DNA of 64,000 bases from Bacteroidota bacterium (lineage in GTDB: Bacteria; Bacteroidota; Bacteroidia; Cytophagales; Cyclobacteriaceae), in assembly GCA_016866235.1 (NCBI GenBank), contig VGMW01000001.1, forward strand, positions 62,001 to 126,000. The letters are read 5' to 3'. This document shows positions 45,869-54,361 of the stretch, in pieces. The position numbers and the translations under genes are program-made. The notes below the pieces were generated by a model. That model was not told the origin of the DNA, did not search any database, and worked only from the letters and a program-made list of their open reading frames with translations. The stretch's first letter is position 1. Each line of letters starts with the position of its first letter.

Positions 45869-45896
45869 AAAAAAGCCGCCAAGTGCGGCTTTTTTA
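45869..45896. terminator. Bidirectional terminator between floA and the alpha/beta hydrolase
   Basis: AAAAAAGCCGC (45869-45879), loop CAAGT, GCGGCTTTTTT (45885-45895): an 11-base-pair stem with T or A tracts on both sides, so it works in both directions. The minus-strand gene's stop codon (45894-45896) overlaps it. Confidence 0.9.
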
Positions 45897-46757
45897 TTGT
45901 TCACCGTTTTTCAAGAAGTGAAGTGCGTTTTGGATCGTCGATTCGTCCTTAAGGATGCGGTTATGACCTAGGCCCTCTGTTGTTACAAGCTTTGCTGAAG
46001 GATAAAGCTTTATCGCTTCCATGGCGTGTTCAATGGGGACTTCCCTGTCATTCTTATCATGAATGATCATTAAGGCCAGGGGTTGTTGAATTCTTGGCAG
46101 GAACCATTCAAGGGAGAATTCCTTAAAGTTTTTGCCATGGTCCTTGATGAGTTTCTTTTGAAAGGCTTCTCCGGTTTTAGCCGTTGCGCCAATAGCTTTT
46201 AAAAAAGAGCCAAGTAGTTTATCAGCGATCACCGGAGTTCCAATGGTCACAATTTTATTTAATGGAATGCCGGTTAAATTGGCGTACACCGCTACGGTTC
46301 CTCCAAAGGAATGTCCGATGGTCCCGGCTGGAACACCGAATTTTCTGATAAGCACATTCAAAACCTCTCTGAATTGTAGAATATTGGTTTGCTTCCCTTG
46401 AGATTTTCCATGCGCCGGTCCATCAAAAGCAACGATTCTGTATCCAAGATTAAGCGCCGGTGTAATAAATTTTCTGAATTGTGTTCCCCTTCCTGCCCAG
46501 CCGTGAATCAATAGCAGGTAAGGATTTTTAGAGTCACCCCATTCATAAATCTGGATATTTCTTCCATCTATTGTTAAAACGGAAGAATTGGCTTTCATAA
46601 TCCATTCCCTTTCTTTTTCCGGAAAACCGTAATGAAAAGGTGTGAAAAATAATTGTGAAAATACTCGTGTGGCCAGTCCGGGTGACAAGCTCTCCATCAC
46701 TGGAAAAACTTTTCTGATCAAACGAATCAATACAGGCTCCTTAAATTTTTTAGGCAT
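45894..46757 (-). CDS. Alpha/beta-fold hydrolase
   Basis: 287 aa serine hydrolase with triad Ser150 (GHSFGG), Asp237 (HDKNDREVP) and His265 (GLGHNR), oxyanion HGWAGRG (86-91) and GPAHG. No signal peptide, so cytosolic. Esterase, thioesterase or lipase-like; substrate unknown. Operon rnhB-NRDE-this gene by gaps of 8 bases and an overlap. Confidence 0.85.
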   Translation of the reverse strand: MPKKFKEPVLIRLIRKVFPVMESLSPGLATRVFSQLFFTPFHYGFPEKEREWIMKANSSVLTIDGRNIQIYEWGDSKNPYLLLIHGWAGRGTQFRKFITPALNLGYRIVAFDGPAHGKSQGKQTNILQFREVLNVLIRKFGVPAGTIGHSFGGTVAVYANLTGIPLNKIVTIGTPVIADKLLGSFLKAIGATAKTGEAFQKKLIKDHGKNFKEFSLEWFLPRIQQPLALMIIHDKNDREVPIEHAMEAIKLYPSAKLVTTEGLGHNRILKDESTIQNALHFLKNGEQ

Positions 46758-46765
46758 GAAAGTTT

Positions 46766-47557
46766 CTATTTCGAAGTATTGAAACGGATGGTTTTGGTTT
46801 GGGGTGGTTGATTCGGCAAAAAAGTTCTTTCAGTAAAGGTAACCTCACCCGAGGCTTTTACACTTAGAATGGCCGACGATCTGGTACCATAATCATGAGT
46901 AGAGATAAATGATGCACTTAAGGCTTTTTCCCGCTCAGGTGAAAGTCCGGTTCTTGGCAAATCTTCCAAAGCTGCTGTTCTGCGATCGGATAACATTTCA
47001 AACAGATCCTCCTCTGACAAACCATTTTTCGCACTCCTGTGTAGAATGTTGTCGAACCGCTCTTTTCCAATCTTGACTTTTGGCCATGGGTCATTTAATA
47101 ATCCATTGCTCAGGCCATAAGATCCCGAATTAAGAATTTCTGTGTCCGGTCTTTGATTTGAGTAGTAGAAAAGTTCCCTGGTATTGCCGAACACCAAATT
47201 AAATCCGTTGTACTTAGAGCTCTCTAATTTTAATTGATTCGTATATAATTTGGCTTCAATGGATTGACCCAGAAAGCCGCTGACCAGTTTTCCTCTGCTT
47301 GGAGCGTTGGGCTTAAATTTTGATACGTCCCTGTAGTTGGTGATTAGTGCCACTCTTCCATCTAAGGTCACTCCAAACCAAGTTCCTGGAATTTCACCAA
47401 CTGAGTATTGTTCTACATCAAAGCCGCCAATAATCTGCGGATGGTCTGGCCAATGTTGTAAGGGCGCAGTTTTTCTTAAGTAATATTCATCACGGTTGGC
47501 AGCGATAATCAGTGGATAATCACTGTATTGGTTGAAAGAGAAAAATACCAGGCACAT
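46766..47557 (-). CDS. NRDE/TANGO2-family protein
   Basis: 263 aa from ATG 47557, which gives the family's usual MCL start and exposes Cys2 as the likely N-terminal nucleophile. The NRDE motif (AANRDEYY) near residue 21, GGFDVEQYSVGEIPGTWFGVT and the ITNYRDV segment match TANGO2-like proteins of the NTN-hydrolase fold. In animals TANGO2 affects acyl-CoA and haem handling; the bacterial role is not established. Overlaps rnhB on the same strand in a different frame only by its upstream leader. Confidence 0.87.
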   Translation of the reverse strand: MCLVFFSFNQYSDYPLIIAANRDEYYLRKTAPLQHWPDHPQIIGGFDVEQYSVGEIPGTWFGVTLDGRVALITNYRDVSKFKPNAPSRGKLVSGFLGQSIEAKLYTNQLKLESSKYNGFNLVFGNTRELFYYSNQRPDTEILNSGSYGLSNGLLNDPWPKVKIGKERFDNILHRSAKNGLSEEDLFEMLSDRRTAALEDLPRTGLSPEREKALSASFISTHDYGTRSSAILSVKASGEVTFTERTFLPNQPPQTKTIRFNTSK

Positions 47558-47567
47558 GTTTGGATGG

Positions 47568-48170
47568 TTACTCTTCAAACAAATGCATTTGACCAGGAAG
47601 TTGTTGAAACGACCTTCGGTGAAGGGGTGTTAGCCCAAGTGCCCTGATGCCATCGCGGTGTTCCTGGGTAGGATAGCCCATATTGGTTTCCCATTTATAC
47701 CCCGGATACTGTGCTGAAAATTTTGTCATCAAATCATCTCTATGCGTTTTGGCAAGAATAGACGCAGCGGCAATGGATAAAAAAATAGAATCCCCCTTTA
47801 CAATACACTGGTGTGGAATGCTTTGGTAAGCTTTAAATCTGTTTCCGTCTACCAATACCATTTGAGGTATTACTTCAAGTTTCTCTAAAGCCCGATGCAT
47901 GGCCAAAAACGAGGCGTTGAGAATATTAATTTCGTCAATCTCCAGGTTGGAGACCTCACCAATGGCCCAGGAAACGGCGCTTTGTAAAATTTCTCCTTTC
48001 AGTTCGTTCCGCTGGTCTGCAGTCAAAACCTTGGAATCGTTCAGCCATCGGTGTTTAAATTTTTTTGGAAGCACGACCGCGGCCGCCACCACCGGTCCGG
48101 CGAGACATCCTCTTCCCGCTTCGTCGCATCCTGCCTCGATAAGATCTTTGGTGTAGGATGATTTCAGCAT
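47568..48170 (-). CDS. rnhB: Ribonuclease HII
   Basis: Removes single ribonucleotides and RNA primers from DNA. 200 aa from ATG 48170: MLKSSYTKDLIEAGCDEAGRG carries the catalytic Asp16 and Glu17, followed by GPVVAAAVVLP and SIAAASILAKTHRD. The start at 48212 is rejected because the promoter box TATACTTG (48193-48186) lies between it and this ATG. First gene of the rnhB-NRDE-hydrolase operon. Confidence 0.93.
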   Translation of the reverse strand: MLKSSYTKDLIEAGCDEAGRGCLAGPVVAAAVVLPKKFKHRWLNDSKVLTADQRNELKGEILQSAVSWAIGEVSNLEIDEINILNASFLAMHRALEKLEVIPQMVLVDGNRFKAYQSIPHQCIVKGDSIFLSIAAASILAKTHRDDLMTKFSAQYPGYKWETNMGYPTQEHRDGIRALGLTPLHRRSFQQLPGQMHLFEE

Positions 48171-48185
48171 TTCATCAATAGACCA

Positions 48186-48193
48186 CAAGTATA
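48186..48193 (-). promoter_or_regulatory. Likely -7 box of the rnhB operon (TATACTTG)
   Basis: One base off TAnnTTTG on the minus strand, 15 bases before the rnhB ATG; it supports starting the gene at 48170 rather than 48212. Confidence 0.45.
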
Positions 48194-48240
48194 ATGATTT
48201 CCTGTCCCGCATGTGGTTTACAGGTATGCCCTTAAAAGAC

Positions 48241-48248
48241 TATACTTG
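48241..48248 (+). promoter_or_regulatory. Likely -7 box of the Nudix gene (TATACTTG)
   Basis: The same 8 bases as the divergent rnhB box, 15 bases before the Nudix ATG at 48264, which argues that the longer 48213 start is not used. Confidence 0.45.
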
Positions 48249-48263
48249 TATAAAACCGATGCG

Positions 48264-48824
48264 ATGGAAAATAATCCTTGGAAGATCCTTAGTTCGAAGC
48301 AGCAATACGATAATCCTTGGATTCAAGTCACCGAATTTCAGGTTTTAAATCCTGCGGGTAAACCTGGTATTTATGGGAAGGTTCATTTCAAAAACAAGGC
48401 CATCGGAATTGTTCCTATTGATGACGAAGGAAATGTGTGGCTGGTTGGCCAGTGGCGTTTTCCATTAGACAAATGGAGTTGGGAAATCCCTGAAGGCGGT
48501 GGACCACTTTCTGAAGATCCACTAGAGGCTGCCAAACGTGAGTTGTTGGAGGAAACCGGATTGGCGGCTGAAAAGTGGGAATTGCTTGTTCGCGCAGATC
48601 TATCCAATTCGGTCTCAGATGAAGAGGCCATTTTATTTTTGGCCACATCGATTTCTGAATCTTTGGATAAGTTAGACCGTGAGGACACCGAGGCCGACAT
48701 GCGTGTAAAAAAGGTTTCTATGGAAGAAGCGCTTCAGATGGTGGAACAGGGAGAAATTACCGATAGCCTCACGGTCATGGGATTGCTTATGGTAGCGAGA
48801 AAATATCCAAAGCTGTTGCTTTAA
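48264..48824 (+). CDS. Nudix hydrolase (ADP-sugar/nucleoside-diphosphate type)
   Basis: 186 aa from ATG 48264. The Nudix box GGPLSEDPLEAAKRELLEETGL carries REL(L)EE and the metal-binding glutamates. The MENNPWKILSSKQQYDNPWIQV N-terminus and WSWEIPEGGG segment fit the ADP-ribose/ADP-sugar pyrophosphatase group. Cleans up nucleotide derivatives. Five bases before the MATE gene. Confidence 0.9.
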   Translation: MENNPWKILSSKQQYDNPWIQVTEFQVLNPAGKPGIYGKVHFKNKAIGIVPIDDEGNVWLVGQWRFPLDKWSWEIPEGGGPLSEDPLEAAKRELLEETGLAAEKWELLVRADLSNSVSDEEAILFLATSISESLDKLDREDTEADMRVKKVSMEEALQMVEQGEITDSLTVMGLLMVARKYPKLLL

Positions 48825-48828
48825 GAAG

Positions 48829-50163
48829 ATGTTCGATCGAGGCCACGTTCGCCCCAATATTCTACTGGCTTATCCTGTGATGTTGAGCATGCTTGGTCAG
48901 GTTATGACCGGTGTAGCAGACAGCATCATGGTTGGATGGATTGGGGCAACTCCATTGGCTGCATCCTCTTTTTCCAATACATTTTTTTCGATCACCCTGC
49001 TTTTCGGAATAGGGATTTCATATGCCATAACACCATTGGTGGCACATGCCTCGGGATCAGGAAACAGGGTAGAGGTAAGCCATGTGTTGCGACACGGCAT
49101 GTTGATCAACCTGATTACGGCGGCCCTTCTTACCGGCTTCCTCTTCTTGATGATGCCATGGATGTATGAAATGGGTCAACCTTCGGAAGTAGTAGAACTT
49201 GCTATTCCTTATCTGGTGGTTGTAGCGCCCTCCATAATTCCTACCATGATTTTCCAAACCTACCGGCAGTTTGGTGAAGGATTACAACATACTCGGATGG
49301 CCATGGTGATTGTTATTCTTTCGAACCTGCTCAACATTATTCTGAACTACCTCCTCATCTATGGAAAATTTGGTCTACCCGAAATGGGTTTGCTGGGTGC
49401 CGGTTGGGCAACACTGATCTCGAGGTGTTGTATGGGTTTAGCTATGGCGCTTTATATTTTTTATGGCCGCTCGTTTAAATTATACCGTCACGGATTTAAA
49501 ACGGGTAATTACGCTTTAGCACGAATAAAGTCAATGCTTCATATTGGGGTTCCGGCAGGAGCCCAATTCATTTTTGAGGCTGGTGCTTTTGGATTTTCTT
49601 CCATCATGATGGGTTGGCTGGGCACTGTGCCACTGGCGGCGCATCAAATTGCACTCAATCTTGCCACCATCAGTTATATGATAACTTCTGGTATGGGCGC
49701 AGCGGCCACCATTCGAATTGGGCATTTTTTCGGTAAGGGTGATGTTCAAAATCTTCGTTCGTCTGGATTTACCATGTTCTGGATGGCGGCAGCATTAATG
49801 TTGTTTTGGGCGATCATTTTCATTGCGGGACAAAATCTTTTTCCCACCATTTATATCAGTGATCCGGCAGTGATAAACGTTTCAGCGGGGTTATTGGTGG
49901 TCGGTGCATTTTTTCAACTCTCCGATGGAATTCAGGTAGTTGCTACAGGTGCGCTTCGTGGATTGCAGGATGTAAAAATTCCAGGACTGTTGATTTTTGT
50001 TGCGTATTGGATCCTCGCCTTACCGGTTGGTTACTGGCTCACTTTTCACAGAGGCTGGGGTCCGCAGGGCATTTGGATGGGCTTGCTGATAGGCCTGACC
50101 TTATCTGCATTGGCTACTATTTGGCGTTTCAATCGGCTCTCTTCAGAACTGAACCGCCGCTAA
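48829..50163 (+). CDS. MATE family efflux transporter
   Basis: 444 aa inner-membrane Na+ or H+ antiporter of the MATE/NorM type with about 12 helices: LAYPVMLSMLGQVMTGVADSIMVGWIG at the start and the matching second half (GAQFIFEAGAFGFSSIMMGWLGT). Exports cationic drugs or metabolites. Cotranscribed with the Nudix gene (4-base gap). Confidence 0.92.
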   Translation: MFDRGHVRPNILLAYPVMLSMLGQVMTGVADSIMVGWIGATPLAASSFSNTFFSITLLFGIGISYAITPLVAHASGSGNRVEVSHVLRHGMLINLITAALLTGFLFLMMPWMYEMGQPSEVVELAIPYLVVVAPSIIPTMIFQTYRQFGEGLQHTRMAMVIVILSNLLNIILNYLLIYGKFGLPEMGLLGAGWATLISRCCMGLAMALYIFYGRSFKLYRHGFKTGNYALARIKSMLHIGVPAGAQFIFEAGAFGFSSIMMGWLGTVPLAAHQIALNLATISYMITSGMGAAATIRIGHFFGKGDVQNLRSSGFTMFWMAAALMLFWAIIFIAGQNLFPTIYISDPAVINVSAGLLVVGAFFQLSDGIQVVATGALRGLQDVKIPGLLIFVAYWILALPVGYWLTFHRGWGPQGIWMGLLIGLTLSALATIWRFNRLSSELNRR

Positions 50164-50181
50164 ACCAAAGAGCCTTTCCAT

Positions 50182-50189
50182 TAACTTTG
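50182..50189 (+). promoter_or_regulatory. -7-like box before the thioesterase (TAACTTTG)
   Basis: Perfect TAnnTTTG ending 5 bases before ATG 50195; if used, transcription would start at or within 2 bases of the start codon. Confidence 0.45.
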
Positions 50190-50194
50190 TTTTG

Positions 50195-50761
50195 ATGGCG
50201 CAAATACCCTCCAGGCCGGTTCGTGAATCCAGAACGGTAATCACCGAATTAATGATTCCGTCTTATGCCAACTTTGGAGGAAAAATCCATGGTGGGATTT
50301 TACTTTCCCTCATGGACAAAGTCGCTTATGCGTGTGCCAGCAGACATGCCGGAAGTTATTGTGTAACCGTTTCGGTGGATCGTGTTGAATTTCTTCAACC
50401 TGTAGAAGTGGGTGAGCTTGTATCGTTGATGGCCTCCGTTAATTATGTCGGCAATTCTTCGATGATTGTTGGCATTCGTGTTGAATCTCAAAATGTAAAG
50501 ACAGGTGAGATCAAACACACCAATTCCTGTTTCTTTACCATGGTGGCAAAGGGTGAGGACAACCGACCGTTGACTGTACCAAAGCTCGTTTTGGAAAACA
50601 GCGAGGATGTCAAGAGGTTTATAGAGGGCATGCGTCTAAAAGATCTAAGGAAACAGGTTCGAGATCAAATGGACGATATACACACAGTTAAGGATTTCTC
50701 AGGCGCATCCGAACTTTTACGAAATGAACGATGCATTCTGCCTGCCAATTGGAACAATTGA
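50195..50761 (+). CDS. Acyl-CoA thioesterase (hotdog fold)
   Basis: 188 aa from ATG 50195 (the TTG three bases earlier is less likely). PSYANFGGKIHGGILLSLMDKVAYACA is the acyl-CoA hydrolase active-site signature, and VSVDRVEFLQPVEVGELVSLMASV the beta sheet. The C-terminal 50 residues are extra and Arg/Asp-rich. Hydrolyses fatty acyl-CoA. Runs into the M24 gene start region. Confidence 0.9.
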   Translation: MAQIPSRPVRESRTVITELMIPSYANFGGKIHGGILLSLMDKVAYACASRHAGSYCVTVSVDRVEFLQPVEVGELVSLMASVNYVGNSSMIVGIRVESQNVKTGEIKHTNSCFFTMVAKGEDNRPLTVPKLVLENSEDVKRFIEGMRLKDLRKQVRDQMDDIHTVKDFSGASELLRNERCILPANWNN

Positions 50762-50772
50762 TCAAATCAAAT

Positions 50773-52098
50773 ATGAGAAACGTAATTTTTATTCTTTCAT
50801 TGGCCTTGGTTCTTCACCTGCAGGCGCAGCCCCTGGTGCTTAGTCAGCGCGCTCAGGCGACTGTTGTGGATGAACTATTAGAAGATCGTTTGAAAAATCT
50901 TCTGCCTGGTTTGATGCGTAGAGAGGGCTTTGATATGTGGGTCGTCATTTCCAGGGAGTACAATGAAGATCCTGTTATCCGAACCCTGTTGCCGGCCACC
51001 TGGTTCGCAGCCAGACGTACCACCATGCTTTTGGTCTTCGATAAGGGCTCCGCGCAACCAATGGAATACCTGGCGGTTGCACGTTATGATGTTGGAAAGG
51101 TTTTCAAGCGCGCATGGGACCCGGAGGCGCAACCAGACCAGTGGGCCCAGCTCGGAAAACTCATTTCAGAACGGAATCCAAAAAAAATCGGAATCAATAA
51201 AGCACCGGGTTATGGTCATGCCGACGGACTTACCTCCAATGATTACGACCGTTTGATGGAAGTGTTGCCTAAAAAACTTCAGTCATCCTTGGTAAGCGCC
51301 GAGAAACTAGCGGTAAGCTGGCTGGAAGCAAGAACTGAAAAGGAGATGGTTATTTACCCACAAATCTGCCGGGTTGCCCATGAAATTATTGCGGAGGGCT
51401 TTTCCGATAAAGTCATTCAGCCAGGTGTTACCACAACCGATGATGTGGTCTGGTGGTACAGGGAGCGCATCAGAGAACTTAAGCTAGATACTTGGTTTCA
51501 GCCATCTGTTTCAATTCAACGTGAGGAAGAGGAAGCGATTTTTTCTAAGCGAGCGCAACCATTGGTCATTATGCCGGGTGATTTGCTCCATGTGGATTTT
51601 GGCATCACATATTTAAGGCTAAACACCGACACGCAACAGCATGCCTATGTATTAAAACCTGATGAGAAATCGGTTCCCCAGTTTCTTAAGGATGCTTTTG
51701 CCAAAGGCAACAGGCTTCAGGATATTCTAACGGGTAATTACAAAGAGGGTAAAACAGGAAATCAGATTTTGCAAGAGTCGAGACAACAAGCGCTACAGGA
51801 AGGACTGCGTCCATCCATTTATACGCATCCCATCGGGTTCCATGGCCATGCTGCAGGAACTACGGTTGGCATGTGGGACATGCAGGGTGGTGTTCCTTAT
51901 ACCGGCGATTATCCCCTTCATTCCGGTACTGCCTATTCCATTGAATTGAATGTCACGGTAGCTGTTACCGAATGGAAAAAGGACATCAAGATCCAGCTGG
52001 AAGAGGACGGATATTTCGATAAGACCGGCTTCCGATATATTGATGGCCGACAAGTGGAAATCATACCCATCCCACGTCCTTCGACCATTAACCGATGA
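50773..52098 (+). CDS. M24 family metallopeptidase (Xaa-Pro aminopeptidase-like), exported
   Basis: 441 aa from ATG 50773, with a signal peptide ending LQAQ. An N-terminal creatinase-like domain (to about 180) precedes the pita-bread domain with metal ligands in HVDFG and NTDTQ (two Asp), HPIGFHGHAAG (His), YSIELN (Glu) and QLEED (Glu). Should remove N-terminal residues before proline in the periplasm. Starts 12 bases after the thioesterase. Confidence 0.9.
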   Translation: MRNVIFILSLALVLHLQAQPLVLSQRAQATVVDELLEDRLKNLLPGLMRREGFDMWVVISREYNEDPVIRTLLPATWFAARRTTMLLVFDKGSAQPMEYLAVARYDVGKVFKRAWDPEAQPDQWAQLGKLISERNPKKIGINKAPGYGHADGLTSNDYDRLMEVLPKKLQSSLVSAEKLAVSWLEARTEKEMVIYPQICRVAHEIIAEGFSDKVIQPGVTTTDDVVWWYRERIRELKLDTWFQPSVSIQREEEEAIFSKRAQPLVIMPGDLLHVDFGITYLRLNTDTQQHAYVLKPDEKSVPQFLKDAFAKGNRLQDILTGNYKEGKTGNQILQESRQQALQEGLRPSIYTHPIGFHGHAAGTTVGMWDMQGGVPYTGDYPLHSGTAYSIELNVTVAVTEWKKDIKIQLEEDGYFDKTGFRYIDGRQVEIIPIPRPSTINR

Positions 52099-52173
52099 AG
52101 TTTTGGGGTAATTTCGCAACCATTTTACCTCAAATCAGTTATTAAGCATTCTTCATTCAACAACCAGGCGCCC

Positions 52174-52890
52174 ATGTCCAGAATCATTGAGACTAAAAAT
52201 ATTTCGAGGCAGTATGTCATGGGCGATAACATAGTTCGTGCCCTTCAGGATATATCCATCACTATTGAAAAGGGGGAATATGTCGCTTTCATGGGCCCCT
52301 CAGGTTCTGGAAAATCAACCCTTATGAACATTGTAGGATGTCTTGACACACCATCCTCTGGCACTTATATCCTAAACGGACAAGTGGTGAGTGAGATGAC
52401 TGAAAATGAATTGGCTCAGGTCCGCAACCGTGAAATCGGTTTTGTATTCCAGACGTTTAATTTATTGCCCCGCGCCTCAGCGCTTGAGAATGTTGCCTTG
52501 CCACTGATATACGCCGGCTATGGCAAATCTGAACGTGAGGAAATTGCCATGGAGTCTTTGAAAAGTGTGAATCTTGAAGATCGTTGGCACCATAAACCAA
52601 ATGAGCTTTCGGGTGGACAAAGACAGCGTGTAGCGATTGCTCGTGCACTTGTCAATAAGCCCTCCATAATTTTGGCCGATGAACCAACCGGTAACCTCGA
52701 CACCAAAACATCCTATGGAATCATGGCCCTGTTTCAGGAGCTTCACGATAAAGGCAACACCATAATTATGGTGACCCATGAAGACGACATTGCGCATTAT
52801 GCACACCGAATCATACGCCTGCGTGATGGTCTGGTGGAATGGGACAAAATAAATGACAGGGTTACCCGTCAGGCCGAAGCAACTGCCTAA
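52174..52890 (+). CDS. ABC transporter ATP-binding protein (MacB/LolD-like)
   Basis: 238 aa ATPase without membrane domain: Walker [10 protein letters not shown] (41-49), Q-loop, signature [19 protein letters not shown] and Walker [13 protein letters not shown], all typical of the MacB/LolD/FtsE group ([20 protein letters not shown]). No permease gene adjoins it, so the partner must be elsewhere. A TAATTTCG near 52109 might be the promoter. Confidence 0.92.
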   Translation: MSRIIETKNISRQYVMGDNIVRALQDISITIEKGEYVAFMGPSGSGKSTLMNIVGCLDTPSSGTYILNGQVVSEMTENELAQVRNREIGFVFQTFNLLPRASALENVALPLIYAGYGKSEREEIAMESLKSVNLEDRWHHKPNELSGGQRQRVAIARALVNKPSIILADEPTGNLDTKTSYGIMALFQELHDKGNTIIMVTHEDDIAHYAHRIIRLRDGLVEWDKINDRVTRQAEATA

Positions 52891-52973
52891 GCAACAAAAG
52901 TAATATTGCATTCAAGCCATTTTTGGTTTGATCGACTTCCTGCAATTGCGGTTCTTTGTATTGAAAGATTCGA

Positions 52974-54359
52974 ATGCGAAGACGAAATTTTCTGGCTCTT
53001 ACCGGAACCTCTCTGTTGGGAGGGCTGCCCACGTTGGCTAAAGTGCTTCCGCCTACTTTAGAAACGGTTGTAACCGGTGGCAATGTATTGATCGATGGTG
53101 CCTGGAAGACTGCCCACCTGGGTATACGTACCGATGGCAGCATGGAAGTTTTGCAAAATGTACCTACCGGAATTCCGGTTACAGATATAAAGGGAAAATA
53201 TGTTTCCCCTGGATTTATTGATATCCTCGCCGACAATGCGGCCAACCCGGAAAGAACCTATCGGATTTTTGAAAAGTATAAGGTAACCGACGGTGTCACC
53301 ACAGCCCTTCAAATGCACGGAGGAAGTGCTAAGGTGGCTGAGTACTATAAACACTTTGGCTCATTGCCCCACCGGATCAATTTTGGTGTTTCCGTTTTTG
53401 TGATGCGAATTCGCTACGCCAAGCCAACTTTGGGAGAAAGATTGAAAGCCGTTGAGCAAAATCTGGAAGCTGGAGCATTGGGTGTCTCTCATAGTATTGA
53501 GTACCAACCGACGCCGTATGAAGAGGTGCTTCAATATGCCCGATTGGCTAAAAAATATGATCGTCCTTTTTTTCTTCACCTTCGGTACTCATCCGAGTCG
53601 AAAGAACTTGAAGGAGTTGATGAGGCTATTGCAATTGCTAAAAATTCTGGTGCAAGGGTTCACATCGATCACCTTCACTCTACCGGCGGAACTTTTCATA
53701 TGGCTGCCGCTCTCGCAAAAATAAGATTGGCCAATCAATCAGGACTTCGAATCACATGTTGTGTGTATCCTTATTCATTTTGGGCCACCTATCTTCATTC
53801 AAAAAGATTTGATGAGGGGTGGAGGGAGAGATATGGGCTGGATTACAAAGATCTTCGACTTGTCGGTACCGGAGAGCGGCTTACAGCTGAAAGTTTTTTA
53901 CGATACAAGAAGGATATGAAATTGGTTGCTGTTCCGGAAGGAACAATGCCAATGGATCAAACCATAGATCTGGCGCTAAAGGAAGAATTTTGCATGATCG
54001 GTTCTGATGGTGGTATTGAATATGAACCAGGAGCAAATTCTCACCCACGAGGTGCCGGATGCTTTGCTACGGCTGTTCGACATGGTCTGGATATTGGTAT
54101 GTCCCTTGAACAAATCATTGGAAAAATAACTTCGCTTCCCCGGGGTCTAATTCTACCGGCCATGAAAGACCGGGGCCTGATCCAAAATGGCAGCAAAGCG
54201 GATCTGGTAGTTTTTGATCCAAAAAAAATAAATGGCAGGGCTTCCGTAGAAAACCCAAATCAATTTTCAGAAGGCATCAGTATGGTTTTTGTAAACGGAA
54301 AAGTTGCTTACAAAGAAGGGGTACTGGGCACTGAAGCCGGTGTTCCGATTAAGTACTAA
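52974..54359 (+). CDS. D-aminoacylase-like amidohydrolase, Tat-exported, atypical metal site
   Basis: 461 aa. The N-terminus RRRNFLALTGTSLL carries a twin-arginine signal. The amidohydrolase core is recognisable (KYVSPGFID, LHLRYSSES, HIDHLHSTGG, FCMIGSDGG, final ADLVVFDP), closest to N-acyl-D-amino-acid deacylases. But after GFID the usual HxH reads LADN (Leu85, Asp87) and the family's Cys site reads TTALQMHGG, so two metal ligands are absent while His202, His230/233/235 and Asp345 remain. It may have changed chemistry. Followed 2 bases later by a glycosyltransferase. Confidence 0.85.
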   Translation: MRRRNFLALTGTSLLGGLPTLAKVLPPTLETVVTGGNVLIDGAWKTAHLGIRTDGSMEVLQNVPTGIPVTDIKGKYVSPGFIDILADNAANPERTYRIFEKYKVTDGVTTALQMHGGSAKVAEYYKHFGSLPHRINFGVSVFVMRIRYAKPTLGERLKAVEQNLEAGALGVSHSIEYQPTPYEEVLQYARLAKKYDRPFFLHLRYSSESKELEGVDEAIAIAKNSGARVHIDHLHSTGGTFHMAAALAKIRLANQSGLRITCCVYPYSFWATYLHSKRFDEGWRERYGLDYKDLRLVGTGERLTAESFLRYKKDMKLVAVPEGTMPMDQTIDLALKEEFCMIGSDGGIEYEPGANSHPRGAGCFATAVRHGLDIGMSLEQIIGKITSLPRGLILPAMKDRGLIQNGSKADLVVFDPKKINGRASVENPNQFSEGISMVFVNGKVAYKEGVLGTEAGVPIKY

Positions 54360-54361
54360 AC

